Part shown: piece by piece, positions 1 through 7,218 of the stretch
Layout: each line of letters begins with the position of its first letter
Position numbering within the stretch: the stretch's first letter is position 1
DNA from: Clostridia bacterium
GTDB lineage: Bacteria > Bacillota > Clostridia > Christensenellales > DTU072
DNA: 12,591 nt
Assembly: GCA_028703745.1 (NCBI GenBank)
Contig: JAQVME010000017.1
Span: 1 to 12,591, forward strand
Reading direction: 5' to 3'
Translations under genes and position numbers: made by a program
Notes under the pieces: model-generated
Databases searched by the model: none
What the model saw: only the letters and a program-made list of their open reading frames with translations
Told to the model about the DNA's origin: nothing

Positions 1-622
1 GTACGGCGTCCTTGGCGTGCACTACTATGTCAGAGCCGATGGCGATATTGTTGTCGTCGGTCTCTACGTTATCTTCGTGAGGATAAAAGCCTGCAGTTGT
101 GCTGTTCAAGACTATTTCTTTCCAGGCGTCGACATAAGGCTTGGTGCCGGGAGTCGAAGTTACGGAGGATTCCGAAGCCTTCAAAGCGACCTGGTATTCA
201 TTATTGGAGAAGAAATACAGTCTGAATGTATAATGAGTGGTGTCTCCGGCGGCCGTGATGATGTTGGCGGGAACGGCAAAGGTGTTTCCGTTGGCGGTCG
301 TGGCGTGAGAAAGCGCCTTGAGAACTCCTTCGTCGGCAAACGCAGCGTCATTGTAGGCAAGCATTGCGGCGACTATTTCGTCGGCGGTAACGTAGGACTT
401 AAACGTTCCGGCAAGTCCCGTTGTAACGTCGGCAGGGTCGGTGCCGGTAGCAGGCGTCAAGGATATGTATAAGCCGTCCTGAGTTGTTACGTTGACGTCG
501 AAGCCTTGTACCTCGGGTTCATTGTTCATAGTGAACCAGGCGAAGGTTGATGTTGCCGCAAGCGATACGGCCACCGCTAATATCATAACTGATATTAACA
601 ATTTTTTTGTTGCTGTTTTCAT
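1..622 (-). CDS. TasA/camelysin-like secreted protein with SipW-cognate signal peptide (3' end outside window)
   Basis: The visible 207 residues begin with ATG at 620-622, preceded by a GGAGGA ribosome binding site (628-633) five bases upstream. The N-terminus is a signal peptide with lysines at 2, 6 and 7 and a hydrophobic core at about 8-23. It ends in STFAWFT (residues 25-31), the motif typical of proteins cleaved by SipW-type signal peptidases in Firmicutes (TasA, camelysin and relatives). The rest is rich in Thr, Ala, Asp and aromatic residues, has only one methionine after residue 32 and contains no cysteine, consistent with an extracellular beta-sandwich fibre or surface protein. The gene starts 36 bases after the end of the 659-1378 gene with no terminator between them, so it is probably the second gene of the riboswitch-controlled transcript. 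The C-terminus and any anchoring or SipW gene lie beyond the left edge. The family call is by signal motif and context; true fibre formation is inference. Confidence 0.8.
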   Translation of the reverse strand, partial: MKTATKKLLISVMILAVAVSLAATSTFAWFTMNNEPEVQGFDVNVTTQDGLYISLTPATGTDPADVTTGLAGTFKSYVTADEIVAAMLAYNDAAFADEGVLKALSHATTANGNTFAVPANIITAAGDTTHYTFRLYFFSNNEYQVALKASESSVTSTPGTKPYVDAWKEIVLNSTTAGFYPHEDNVETDDNNIAIGSDIVVHAKDAV

Positions 623-658
623 TGTAATCCTCCAGATTTTAGATTTGTTTTTTTGTTT

Positions 659-1378
659 TTAATATATTGCTTTAAAGTTCATTTCCATTCTGATGATGCC
701 GCCCTTTATTTCGTCCACGCATTCGCGGTCCCAGCCCTCAAGCCACATCACAACGGTATATTTGTTTACGGCCTCTTTCTCGAAGTTCCTCTGACGTTGC
801 TGCATGATGGTTGTCAGCGATGCGAACGGGGTAGTAATGTAAGGAACCTCTATGCCCGTTCCTACGTGGTCTTCGGGCTTGCCTATCTGATCTTCGGGGT
901 ATTCCTTCGGCATGGCGTAGATGTTTGAGATATCATTCTTTATGACCATCACCCTTATTGCCGATTCCGAACCTTTCGTGCTCTTCTTCAGCACTATTTC
1001 GACGTCATAATCGAGTATTACCGAGGAGCTGTTCTTGACGTAAAACGAATAAGCAAAATATCTTTTTTTCTCGTCGTCATTCTTCTCGCCGTCTCCCGTA
1101 TCGATATCCTCGGGTATATCGGACAGCGTCGCATGAGTCTGCTCTCTCAGTCCGGGAGCCGTAAGCCTTGAAGATGGTGACCGAAAGTCCCTGTCTTCCG
1201 AAAGTGACAGCGATACTCTCACGTTCGATTCCACTCCGATTACAAAGTTACCCACGTTTTGGCCGTAGATGGTAACTAGCACTATTATTATGGACAGCAT
1301 TGCGGTGATTGATATAATCATATTGGCAATCTTCTTTTTTTTTGCTATCCCGTAATACTTCGTTACCGTTTTTGCCAA
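659..1378 (-). CDS. Membrane-anchored TasA/camelysin-like protein, TTG start
   Basis: This 239-residue protein has a basic N-terminus (KKKK at 13-16), one membrane segment at about 18-38 and an extracytoplasmic remainder. An acidic, probably disordered linker covers about 86-105. The C-terminal domain contains YVKNSSS (113-119) and ends with KYTVVMWLEG-D-EC-DEI-GG-IRM-M-F (206-235). As I recall, this C-terminal pattern is common in SipW-signal/TasA-type surface proteins of Clostridia, and the family assignment rests on it. I chose the TTG at 1376-1378 because AGGAG lies seven bases upstream and just after the leader terminator. The in-frame ATG at 1415-1417 sits in the loop of that terminator and has no ribosome binding site. 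The gene is first behind the c-di-GMP riboswitch, and the next surface protein follows after 36 bases. It may anchor or nucleate that partner, which is inference. Confidence 0.72.
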   Translation of the reverse strand: MAKTVTKYYGIAKKKKIANMIISITAMLSIIIVLVTIYGQNVGNFVIGVESNVRVSLSLSEDRDFRSPSSRLTAPGLREQTHATLSDIPEDIDTGDGEKNDDEKKRYFAYSFYVKNSSSVILDYDVEIVLKKSTKGSESAIRVMVIKNDISNIYAMPKEYPEDQIGKPEDHVGTGIEVPYITTPFASLTTIMQQRQRNFEKEAVNKYTVVMWLEGWDRECVDEIKGGIIRMEMNFKAIY

Positions 1379-1394
1379 GCCGTATCTCCTAAAT

Positions 1395-1434
1395 AAAAAA
1401 GCCACTCTCCTGTTCATACATACAGGTGAATGGC
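1395..1434 (-). terminator. Intrinsic terminator of the riboswitch expression platform
   Basis: On the minus strand the arm at 1422-1434 pairs with 1401-1413 to form a 13-position stem with one G-U pair and one A-A mismatch. The loop is eight bases (1414-1421) and a run of six U follows (1395-1400). The 5' arm begins with GCC, which is also the last part of the UUGCC that closes the aptamer (1432-1436). Aptamer closure and terminator formation are therefore mutually exclusive. If so, ligand binding should prevent termination (an ON switch); this is inference from the overlap. Transcripts reading through from the upstream c-di-GMP enzyme genes would meet the same gate. Confidence 0.82.
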
Positions 1435-1500
1435 AACTGGCTACCTCAGAGAGGCCCTATAGCTTTGTGTCATTGTCTCGCGACAACTTTACTTTTTACA
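1432..1500 (-). promoter_or_regulatory. Cyclic-di-GMP-I (GEMM-I) riboswitch aptamer
   Basis: Read on the minus strand, the leader has the order and key bases of the GEMM-I aptamer. AGUAAAG (about 1487-1493) corresponds to the conserved GGCAAAC and keeps the G used for ligand recognition. A 5-bp hairpin with a GCGA GNRA tetraloop follows (1473-1486). Then come GACACAAAGC (consensus GACGCAAAGC) and a second hairpin, GCUA-UAGGG-CCUC-UCU-GAGG-UAGC (about 1442-1465), whose asymmetric UAGGG is in the place of the tetraloop receptor. The 3' closing segment is CCAGUUGCC (1432-1440), including the C expected to pair with the ligand. The recognition G is G rather than A, which favours c-di-GMP over cGAMP. 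The closing helix P1 is weak as far as I can fold it. The family was recognised by eye, not by covariance search. Confidence 0.85.
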
Positions 1501-1513
1501 TTTCTATGTTTAC

Positions 1514-1542
1514 ACTATATCATCGCAAAAATCTTTTGTCAA
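1514..1542 (-). promoter_or_regulatory. SigA-type promoter of the riboswitch-controlled surface-protein operon
   Basis: TTGACA (1537-1542) is separated by 17 bases from TATAGT (1514-1519) on the minus strand, close to the consensus for the housekeeping sigma factor. The predicted start is near 1507, so the transcript begins just before the aptamer. The promoter lies between the end of the degenerate EAL gene at 1581 and the aptamer. The surface-protein genes therefore have their own initiation and are not only read through from the signalling genes. Confidence 0.8.
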
Positions 1543-1580
1543 CAAATTTACAAAGATATTTTTTGCAGTTTTTTACAACT

Positions 1581-3005
1581 TTATTGCCAAGGTGTAAGAA
1601 TAACGGCGTTTATTAGCTCCTTCGGATTGCCGGGCTTTGCAAAAAAGAAGCCCTGTCCATATTTTATGCCGAGAGATTTGACATATTCCAAAACCTCTAC
1701 ATTCTCAATACCCTCCGCAACAATAGTAATATCCTTTTCTTGCGCGTAGGATATCAGCATCTTAATTATTTGAAGGGACATCTCGTTCTCTTTGGTCTGT
1801 TTTATGAAGTTTCTGTTCAGCTTAATTATATCTATGCAGGTTTTTTCAATTCTGTTCAAAGAGGAGAATTCCAATCCATAATTGTCTATGGCGATGCGGA
1901 AGCCCATCTGCCGCAACTTGAGAAGATTTCCGTTTATTTCTTCGACGCTATCGAACAAAGCAAACTCTACTATCTCCATACAAAAATCCGACGTGTTTAT
2001 GCGATGCTTTTTTATTATTCTGCGAAGCTCGTCGGCAAGCTGCGGGTTCATAAGCTGTTTGGGCGACAGATTTAGGCTCAGGAGAAGCTTGCGGTCGGGA
2101 TACTGGGCTTTCCACAGCAACGATTGTTTAATCAGCTGCTCAAGCGCCCAGAAGCCTACCCAGTTGATGTCGCCTGTATGCTCCATAATGTCCAGAAATT
2201 TGCTGGGCGGCAACACCCCTTTTTCTCTGTGGTTCCAGCGTAGCAGCGATTCCGCTCCAAAAACCTCAAGGCTGACAAGATCAACTATAGGCTGATAGTA
2301 CAGAGTGAATTCCTTGTTCTCTATGGCGTTCTTTATCTCTACATAGCTCTTGTATTCTTCGGTCTCTTTGTTGGAGATATTTTGGTCGTAAACGGCGAAC
2401 CTGTTTATGCCCCTGCGCTTTGAGGCTACCAGCGCCAATTGAAGGTTCTGTTTAAGAACCTCTACGCACTGTCCGCTTTGGGGGTACGAAGCCACGGCAA
2501 CATTTACGTCGAGATCCATTTTTAGCGTGCCGGCGACGAGGATGCTTTTCTGTGTTTCCGCAAGCAACATGTTACATAACTGGTTGAGGTTTTTGACTGA
2601 AAGGGCGCCCTTCAAATAGATGAGTACGCTGTCCCTGTCCTTGCCTATTTTTATGTTGTTGTTAAATAGCAGTTTTATGTTGCTAAGCATTATGTCAACT
2701 GCGTTATCGTACTGTTGTTCTCCAAAGCCTTTTATCAGCGACTGACTGTCGCTGATCTCAATAAGAAACAGCGTGAAAGTCGTCTTTTTGCTCATTTGGA
2801 TTCTCTTTCTGACGAATTCGTCAAAAGCCTCGCCGGCAACGGCTTGCTTGTCACCTTTTATTTCAGACCATCTATTACGCTCCTTAAATACCGATTTAAC
2901 AATAAAAAACAGTAGCACAAGGCTGACCGCGATAAGCATTGCGGTAAAAAGGACTATCGTCGGCTGGTCGAGGTTGAGCGCGCCGCAGGTCATTGGGTTG
3001 ATCAT
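1581..3005 (-). CDS. Membrane-anchored GGDEF-EAL protein with both domains degenerate
   Basis: This 474-residue protein has one N-terminal membrane helix (about 15-38) followed by cytoplasmic GGDEF (about 60-207) and EAL (about 217-470) domains. In the GGDEF domain the signature position reads DRDSV (123-127), so cyclase activity is not expected. The EAL domain keeps E252 (in ESL), N312, E344, E347, D374, K395, E431 and Q451. The usual DDFG is DNYG (374-377), and the KxD motif is K395-L-N397. Both lost aspartates belong to the metal/catalytic set of active EAL phosphodiesterases, so the domain is probably impaired and may instead bind c-di-GMP or regulate partners. The start ATG overlaps the previous stop codon by four bases (ATGA), with GAGAGG upstream, which indicates translational coupling to the active-looking phosphodiesterase. 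No convincing terminator follows before the next promoter. Whether residual activity remains cannot be judged from sequence. Confidence 0.88.
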   Translation of the reverse strand: MINPMTCGALNLDQPTIVLFTAMLIAVSLVLLFFIVKSVFKERNRWSEIKGDKQAVAGEAFDEFVRKRIQMSKKTTFTLFLIEISDSQSLIKGFGEQQYDNAVDIMLSNIKLLFNNNIKIGKDRDSVLIYLKGALSVKNLNQLCNMLLAETQKSILVAGTLKMDLDVNVAVASYPQSGQCVEVLKQNLQLALVASKRRGINRFAVYDQNISNKETEEYKSYVEIKNAIENKEFTLYYQPIVDLVSLEVFGAESLLRWNHREKGVLPPSKFLDIMEHTGDINWVGFWALEQLIKQSLLWKAQYPDRKLLLSLNLSPKQLMNPQLADELRRIIKKHRINTSDFCMEIVEFALFDSVEEINGNLLKLRQMGFRIAIDNYGLEFSSLNRIEKTCIDIIKLNRNFIKQTKENEMSLQIIKMLISYAQEKDITIVAEGIENVEVLEYVKSLGIKYGQGFFFAKPGNPKELINAVILTPWQ

Positions 3006-5395
3006 TTTTTGCCTCTCTTTTTATATTCGTTATAAAGCCTGACGGCTTCCTCTTTGGGGACGGCTTTACTTATATAATAGCCTTGAATAATATCGCATTT
3101 TGTGCCTTTTAGCGCATCCAGCTGTTCCTTTGTCTCCACGCCTTCGGCTATACAGCGCAGCCCCAAGCTATCCGCCAAGCCGACGAAGGTGCTCGTTATA
3201 AGCATACTATAGGAATTGGTGTCTATATCCTTGACAAATTCTCTATCTATCTTTACGGCGTTTACGGGTAGTTTTTTTAGATACAGCATTGAGGAATACT
3301 CCATGCCAAAATCGTCCAGATGTATTGCTATGCCTTCCTTGTCAAGCATATCAAGTTTGACAATGATATTGTTAAACGAGGACATAAGGAAGGATTCCGT
3401 GATTTCAATAGCCAAGCTGCCCTTCCTTAGCTTGTATTTGCGGTACTCAGCAAGGAATTTCTCTATGAAGCCCTCCTGCATAAGCTGCACGGGGGACACG
3501 TTCAGAGATACGGAGACGTCCTCTCCCGCGAGCTCTGCAGCGAAGTCCATGGCTTTGCGATAAACCTGTTCTCCTATTTCTATTATGCTGCCGTTCTTTT
3601 CGGCAAGCTCAATAAGCTCTTTTACGGAGATATTCATTCTTTTGGTTATTCTTGCCAGTCCTTCAAAGCCTATTATCCTGTCCTTTGATACCGAATACTG
3701 CGGTTGGAAAAACAGAGTAAGCTCGTTTTTCTCTATCAAATCAAGAATGGCTTGCTTCGACTCGTATACGGCAAGGTCGTTCTTCAGTATTGCGTCGAAG
3801 AAAACACCCCATTTTTTGTTCTCAATATTTTTTATGGTGTGCAACATTTGTTTTGCCTGTAACATCGGTATCTCTAAGGTGCGGCGGTCTCTCGGATAAA
3901 ACGTCTTGGACAGCCCCATTTTTATATTCAGCCTGATGCTGCTGTTGCCCACGGTTATGGGCTCGTTCAGAAGGGCAAGGTATTTGTCGCTTTCCATCAC
4001 GATATAGTCCGTTTCTGCCGCGCTGGCAGTAAAAATAATAAAATACTCCGCATCCTTGTATACGGCGTTTTTGAAAATATCCGATAGCCTCTTGGCAAAA
4101 ACCTTCAGCACCTCGCCGTAAAATCTTGCGCCGAACATAGCGCAGTACTTTGCGCTGTCGGTGACTTCCAGCATAGCTACGCAGGCTCTTTCATTGAGGT
4201 CGTTTTTCAAAACGCTCTCATACTCCCGTTCAAAAAGCGTCATTGCCGGCAATCCCGTCAGCCTATCACATTCTGCGTCGTATTTTGACTTATAATAATC
4301 GTTCATTATTTCCGTAATGTCCGTCCCCAGCATACGAAAACCTACCATTGTTCTTGCCGTAAGCAACCTGATAAACCTGAAATCTCCTTTTCTGTTTTTG
4401 AGCTTGAGTGTGACGTCCCCGTTGCTAATCAGCGCCTTTTGGAGCTTTTCGTTGTTGTCAACAGTATATGATACTATCTCCGTATGGTTGAATTCCTGCT
4501 TGAACTTTCTGTTGCGGTACAAAATCTTGCCATACTTATCTATAAAGATACAGTACTTCCCTCGCGTGAATGATCCGATAAGATTCCTGTTGTTCTGCAC
4601 CGAATAGAACAGTATGATAAAAAACGCGCCTAGGAAAGATACCACCGCCGCCGCCGCCACAAAAAAGATGTTGTTGCGTTTTTCTTCTACAATGAACGCC
4701 GACATAGTCTGAGAGTCTGTATATCCTATAATATAATAATCCGCCAAATTCAGCTTTTTTGCCGTAAGATATTTGTTTCTTCCGCTTATTTCGACGAAAA
4801 TACCTTTGCTGTCCGCGATATCCCCAAACACCTCGTGGGCAACCATCTGATACAGATTGCCCTGATTCACCGCCTTTGCGGCAGTAATAATAAGACCGTC
4901 GGCATTGCAGAGCAAAACATTCTCAAGCTCGAACACGCCTACGCTTTCTACAAATTCATCGTAGCGGCGTATCAGCAGGTTGTAGCCGGTCTCGGTTTGT
5001 TGCGCAAAAACAACGTAGCTCTCATCGGACAGAGTAAGCATGGATACGCTTTTTTGCGCGTAATGTATTCTGCCTCTATCAGCTTCCGAAATCTCCGCTG
5101 AAGTCGAGCCTTCAGCCGTGAATAATATCAATCCGCCTTCCTGTGGCAATATGCCTCTTGCATAATAACCTTCGGGAATAACGCCGCCGGAGTGAGCCGT
5201 AACAAGCGCTTCAAAAGCCCCGTCGAGCTCGCCGTTGAACTCCGCTCCCGCATTCTGCATGGAAAAGCCGTGAAGCTCACGGTAATGCTCTTTTATGTTC
5301 AGGTCAAAATACGTGGCATAAACCAGCGTCACCGAAGCCACCGCCAATAGAATAATAATAAATACTAATATCAACCTGAAAATATGTTTTTTCAA
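3002..5395 (-). CDS. Membrane sensor c-di-GMP phosphodiesterase: extracytoplasmic domain, PAS-like, degenerate GGDEF, EAL
   Basis: This 797-residue protein has a membrane helix at about 7-27, an extracytoplasmic Cache-like region (about 28-240) and a second helix at about 242-265. A PAS-like segment (about 276-363), GGDEF (about 372-530) and EAL (about 545-790) follow. The GGDEF signature is replaced by KDAEY (447-451), so it is not a cyclase. The EAL domain carries the full catalytic set: E578 (in EGL), N632, E664 and E667 (EITES), D694-D695 (DDFG), K715 and D717, E751 and Q771. It should hydrolyse c-di-GMP to pGpG in response to an external signal. Translation appears to start at TTG (5393-5395). 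There is no ATG or GTG between it and the upstream in-frame TAA, and the ribosome binding site is only a weak, distant AAAGG. It sits between the cyclase and the degenerate EAL gene and has its own promoter. Confidence 0.9.
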   Translation of the reverse strand: MKKHIFRLILVFIIILLAVASVTLVYATYFDLNIKEHYRELHGFSMQNAGAEFNGELDGAFEALVTAHSGGVIPEGYYARGILPQEGGLILFTAEGSTSAEISEADRGRIHYAQKSVSMLTLSDESYVVFAQQTETGYNLLIRRYDEFVESVGVFELENVLLCNADGLIITAAKAVNQGNLYQMVAHEVFGDIADSKGIFVEISGRNKYLTAKKLNLADYYIIGYTDSQTMSAFIVEEKRNNIFFVAAAAVVSFLGAFFIILFYSVQNNRNLIGSFTRGKYCIFIDKYGKILYRNRKFKQEFNHTEIVSYTVDNNEKLQKALISNGDVTLKLKNRKGDFRFIRLLTARTMVGFRMLGTDITEIMNDYYKSKYDAECDRLTGLPAMTLFEREYESVLKNDLNERACVAMLEVTDSAKYCAMFGARFYGEVLKVFAKRLSDIFKNAVYKDAEYFIIFTASAAETDYIVMESDKYLALLNEPITVGNSSIRLNIKMGLSKTFYPRDRRTLEIPMLQAKQMLHTIKNIENKKWGVFFDAILKNDLAVYESKQAILDLIEKNELTLFFQPQYSVSKDRIIGFEGLARITKRMNISVKELIELAEKNGSIIEIGEQVYRKAMDFAAELAGEDVSVSLNVSPVQLMQEGFIEKFLAEYRKYKLRKGSLAIEITESFLMSSFNNIIVKLDMLDKEGIAIHLDDFGMEYSSMLYLKKLPVNAVKIDREFVKDIDTNSYSMLITSTFVGLADSLGLRCIAEGVETKEQLDALKGTKCDIIQGYYISKAVPKEEAVRLYNEYKKRGKK

Positions 5396-5433
5396 TCGTT
5401 GCTTACCTTTTTGCGAGGACTGCCCGCAAAATT

Positions 5434-5461
5434 ATTCTAACACAAAAGGCAAGCAATGCAA
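5434..5461 (-). promoter_or_regulatory. Promoter of the phosphodiesterase gene, extended -10
   Basis: TTGCAT (5456-5461) lies 16 bases from TAGAAT (5434-5439) on the minus strand, with TG one base before the -10 (TGTTAGAAT). The predicted start near 5427 gives a leader of about 30 bases. It lies in the 75-base gap after the cyclase gene, where no terminator is visible. The phosphodiesterase pair is thus probably expressed both by read-through and independently. Confidence 0.55.
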
Positions 5462-5470
5462 AGCGCTTTT

Positions 5471-6925
5471 TTATGACGGGTTATAAACCTCAAAGGTGTT
5501 TTTGCCCTTATTCTTTGCCTCATACAGTGCTTTGTCGGCTTTAACAAACAGCTCTTTATAGGTATTTCCATCCTTTTCAAAGAAAGAAATTCCCACGCTG
5601 ACGGACACTACAAAGCCGTCTTTTTCTTCGCTATACTTGTTTTCTATCAAGTCTAAAATGTCCCGCGCCTTCTTGATAGCGTGCTCCTCACTGCTAATAT
5701 TCCTTATGAAGACTACGAATTCGTCGCCGCCTATCCTGCCCAGAATATCAGTGGAGCGGAAAATCAGCCGCAAGTCGTCACATATTTGATATAGTACTGC
5801 GTCGCCTTGCATATGCCCGAATTTGTCATTTATTTGTTTGAAATTGTCGATGTCAAAAAGCAAAAACGCTGAGAGCCCCGTTCTCGTGCCCTCTTGAATG
5901 GCAGAGGTAATGAATTGCTCGGTGCTCAGCTTGTTGTACATACCCGTCATATCGTCTCGGCGCGCTTTTTCGATGAGCTTCTGTTTCTCCTTGCGCGACT
6001 CGTCAACGTCAATTATTTTGCCGATTAGTCTAATGGGTTGCTTTTCTTCATTGCGCAATGTGGTTATTCTCAGCTTGCACCATATATATTCGCCGTTCAG
6101 CTTTTTGAGCCGCACTTCTATCTCGTTGTAGTCCCTATCGCACACCGAAAGCTGCATAAATCTGTCCATGTCTTCATCGAAAACAATCTTTTCCGTCTTT
6201 ATAAATTCAAAGAGATTGCCTTGCGGCTCATAACCGAATTTGTCTTTGAAATAAGAATTGATATATATCGTTTTGTCAACGTTGTTGAAATCGAATATGA
6301 TGCTTTCGGACTGCTCCGCAACTATTCTGTACCTCTCCGCATCAATGTCCTTCTCCGTTTGAAGGTGTTTTATTGAAGACGGATCAATAAGAAAATTCTG
6401 CGCAACCTTTTTGCCGGACATGAGCGCGTACATATTTATTACTTCTTTGCTGCCTCCGGCGCATGTAAGCTTGTAGAATATCTGGGACTTGCTTGTTTCT
6501 ATGGATTGATGCTTAAGCACATTAAGCACGTTCAGCCGGTAGCTTTCTTCTACCATATTAATGTATTTATCTTGGAATTTTTGTTTTATCTCTTCGCGAG
6601 AGTAGCCGGTGAAGGTAAGAAACTTTGGGCTGGCATAAATCAGTGTGAGCCCATCGTCGAGACGGAATCTCACCTTGCCGCCGGAAATTGAGTCGGAAAT
6701 GTTGTTGATAAGCTCTTCGTTGTTTAAAAGTATATAATTGTTGTTATATATGAAAAAAAGGAAAAGGACTTTTATTACGACAAACACAGCAAAAAAAATA
6801 CTAACGCCCGTGGCAATTATTCTTAAATCATAATAAAATACAATGACAAAAACGGCCGCACTAATTGCCAGCGCCGCCATGACGGCAGCCTCTATCAATA
6901 TATAGATTTTGTTTACTTTTCCCAT
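5471..6925 (-). CDS. Membrane PAS-PAS-GGDEF diguanylate cyclase
   Basis: This 484-residue protein has two membrane helices (about 8-31 and 37-60) joined by a very short loop, so little is exposed outside. Two cytoplasmic PAS-type domains follow (about 73-185 and 198-308), then a short linker and a GGDEF domain (about 318-482). The active site is canonical: DDMTGMYNK (324-332), metal-binding D358 in FDIDNFK and GRIGGDEF (396-403). An inhibitory I-site, RSTD (390-393), sits exactly five residues before GGDEF, so the enzyme should be feedback-inhibited by its product. It condenses two GTP into c-di-GMP, presumably under PAS control by an intracellular or membrane signal. The start ATG has GGAGG five bases upstream and a near-consensus promoter about 90 bases away. 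It is first in the c-di-GMP locus and the only intact cyclase in the window. Confidence 0.93.
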   Translation of the reverse strand: MGKVNKIYILIEAAVMAALAISAAVFVIVFYYDLRIIATGVSIFFAVFVVIKVLFLFFIYNNNYILLNNEELINNISDSISGGKVRFRLDDGLTLIYASPKFLTFTGYSREEIKQKFQDKYINMVEESYRLNVLNVLKHQSIETSKSQIFYKLTCAGGSKEVINMYALMSGKKVAQNFLIDPSSIKHLQTEKDIDAERYRIVAEQSESIIFDFNNVDKTIYINSYFKDKFGYEPQGNLFEFIKTEKIVFDEDMDRFMQLSVCDRDYNEIEVRLKKLNGEYIWCKLRITTLRNEEKQPIRLIGKIIDVDESRKEKQKLIEKARRDDMTGMYNKLSTEQFITSAIQEGTRTGLSAFLLFDIDNFKQINDKFGHMQGDAVLYQICDDLRLIFRSTDILGRIGGDEFVVFIRNISSEEHAIKKARDILDLIENKYSEEKDGFVVSVSVGISFFEKDGNTYKELFVKADKALYEAKNKGKNTFEVYNPS

Positions 6926-7015
6926 TTTCCTCCGAATGACAATGACATTATACCGCTGTCACCCCTGCAGAAATTGTTATTTCGTGTCGTAAAAGATGCT
7001 ATTTTCCGTTTTTAC
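6926..7015 (-). other. Untranslated leader of the cyclase mRNA, about 90 bases, with two inverted repeats
   Basis: From the predicted start near 7015 to the cyclase ATG the leader contains GUAAAA pairing with UUUUAC (7010-7015 with 6989-6994) at its very 5' end. A UGACA/UGUCA inverted repeat (6957-6961 with 6943-6947) lies next to the ribosome binding site. I do not recognise a riboswitch class. The second repeat could modulate translation, but short repeats of this size also arise by chance. Confidence 0.3.
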
Positions 7016-7021
7016 CCAGAC

Positions 7022-7050
7022 ATTTTATCACCGCATAAAACCATTGTCAA
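7022..7050 (-). promoter_or_regulatory. Strong SigA-type promoter of the diguanylate cyclase gene
   Basis: TTGACA (7045-7050) and TAAAAT (7022-7027) on the minus strand are exactly 17 bases apart, with TG one base before the -10 (TGATAAAAT). The expected start is near 7015. It faces the cyclase gene and lies downstream of the YdbC terminator, so it is the likely main promoter for the c-di-GMP enzyme operon. Confidence 0.8.
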
Positions 7051-7133
7051 ACCAATTTAATTAGTTAAAGCGCATAATAACAACATTTTATCCAAAAACT
7101 CCCCCGAAAGGTATTTTTTGCAACAAAACGCAG

Positions 7134-7160
7134 AAAAAAAAGATAAGGCAAGCTTATCTT
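7134..7160 (-). terminator. Intrinsic terminator after the YdbC-family gene
   Basis: An 8-bp perfect stem (AAGATAAG at 7153-7160 with CUUAUCUU at 7140-7147, read on the minus strand) with a five-base loop is followed by a run of U (7134-7141). It lies 59 bases after the YdbC-family stop codon and insulates that gene from the cyclase promoter. Confidence 0.8.
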
Positions 7161-7218
7161 AATTTTTGTTAAGAAATTAAATGTACTTTAGATGGAATAT
7201 TCAATCGACAAAATCGAA

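Noticed and set aside
17..472. Plus-strand open frame of about 150 codons opposite the signal-peptide gene
   Set aside because: Its product is low-complexity (Gly, Val, Arg, Ser) with no recognisable domain, and it lies opposite a minus-strand gene with a clear ribosome binding site and signal peptide.
1540..1583. Possible terminator directly after the degenerate EAL gene
   Set aside because: Only a four-base AGUU/AACU repeat is present with no stable stem or proper U-run, so read-through into the riboswitch region is assumed.
1426..1749. Plus-strand open frame running through the riboswitch and into the EAL gene
   Set aside because: It crosses a promoter, aptamer and terminator on the opposite strand and has no ribosome binding site or family resemblance.
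6947..6975. Second TATAAT just upstream of the cyclase ribosome binding site
   Set aside because: There is no acceptable -35 at 16-18 bases and no TG extension, and initiation there would leave almost no leader. The 7022-7050 promoter is far better.
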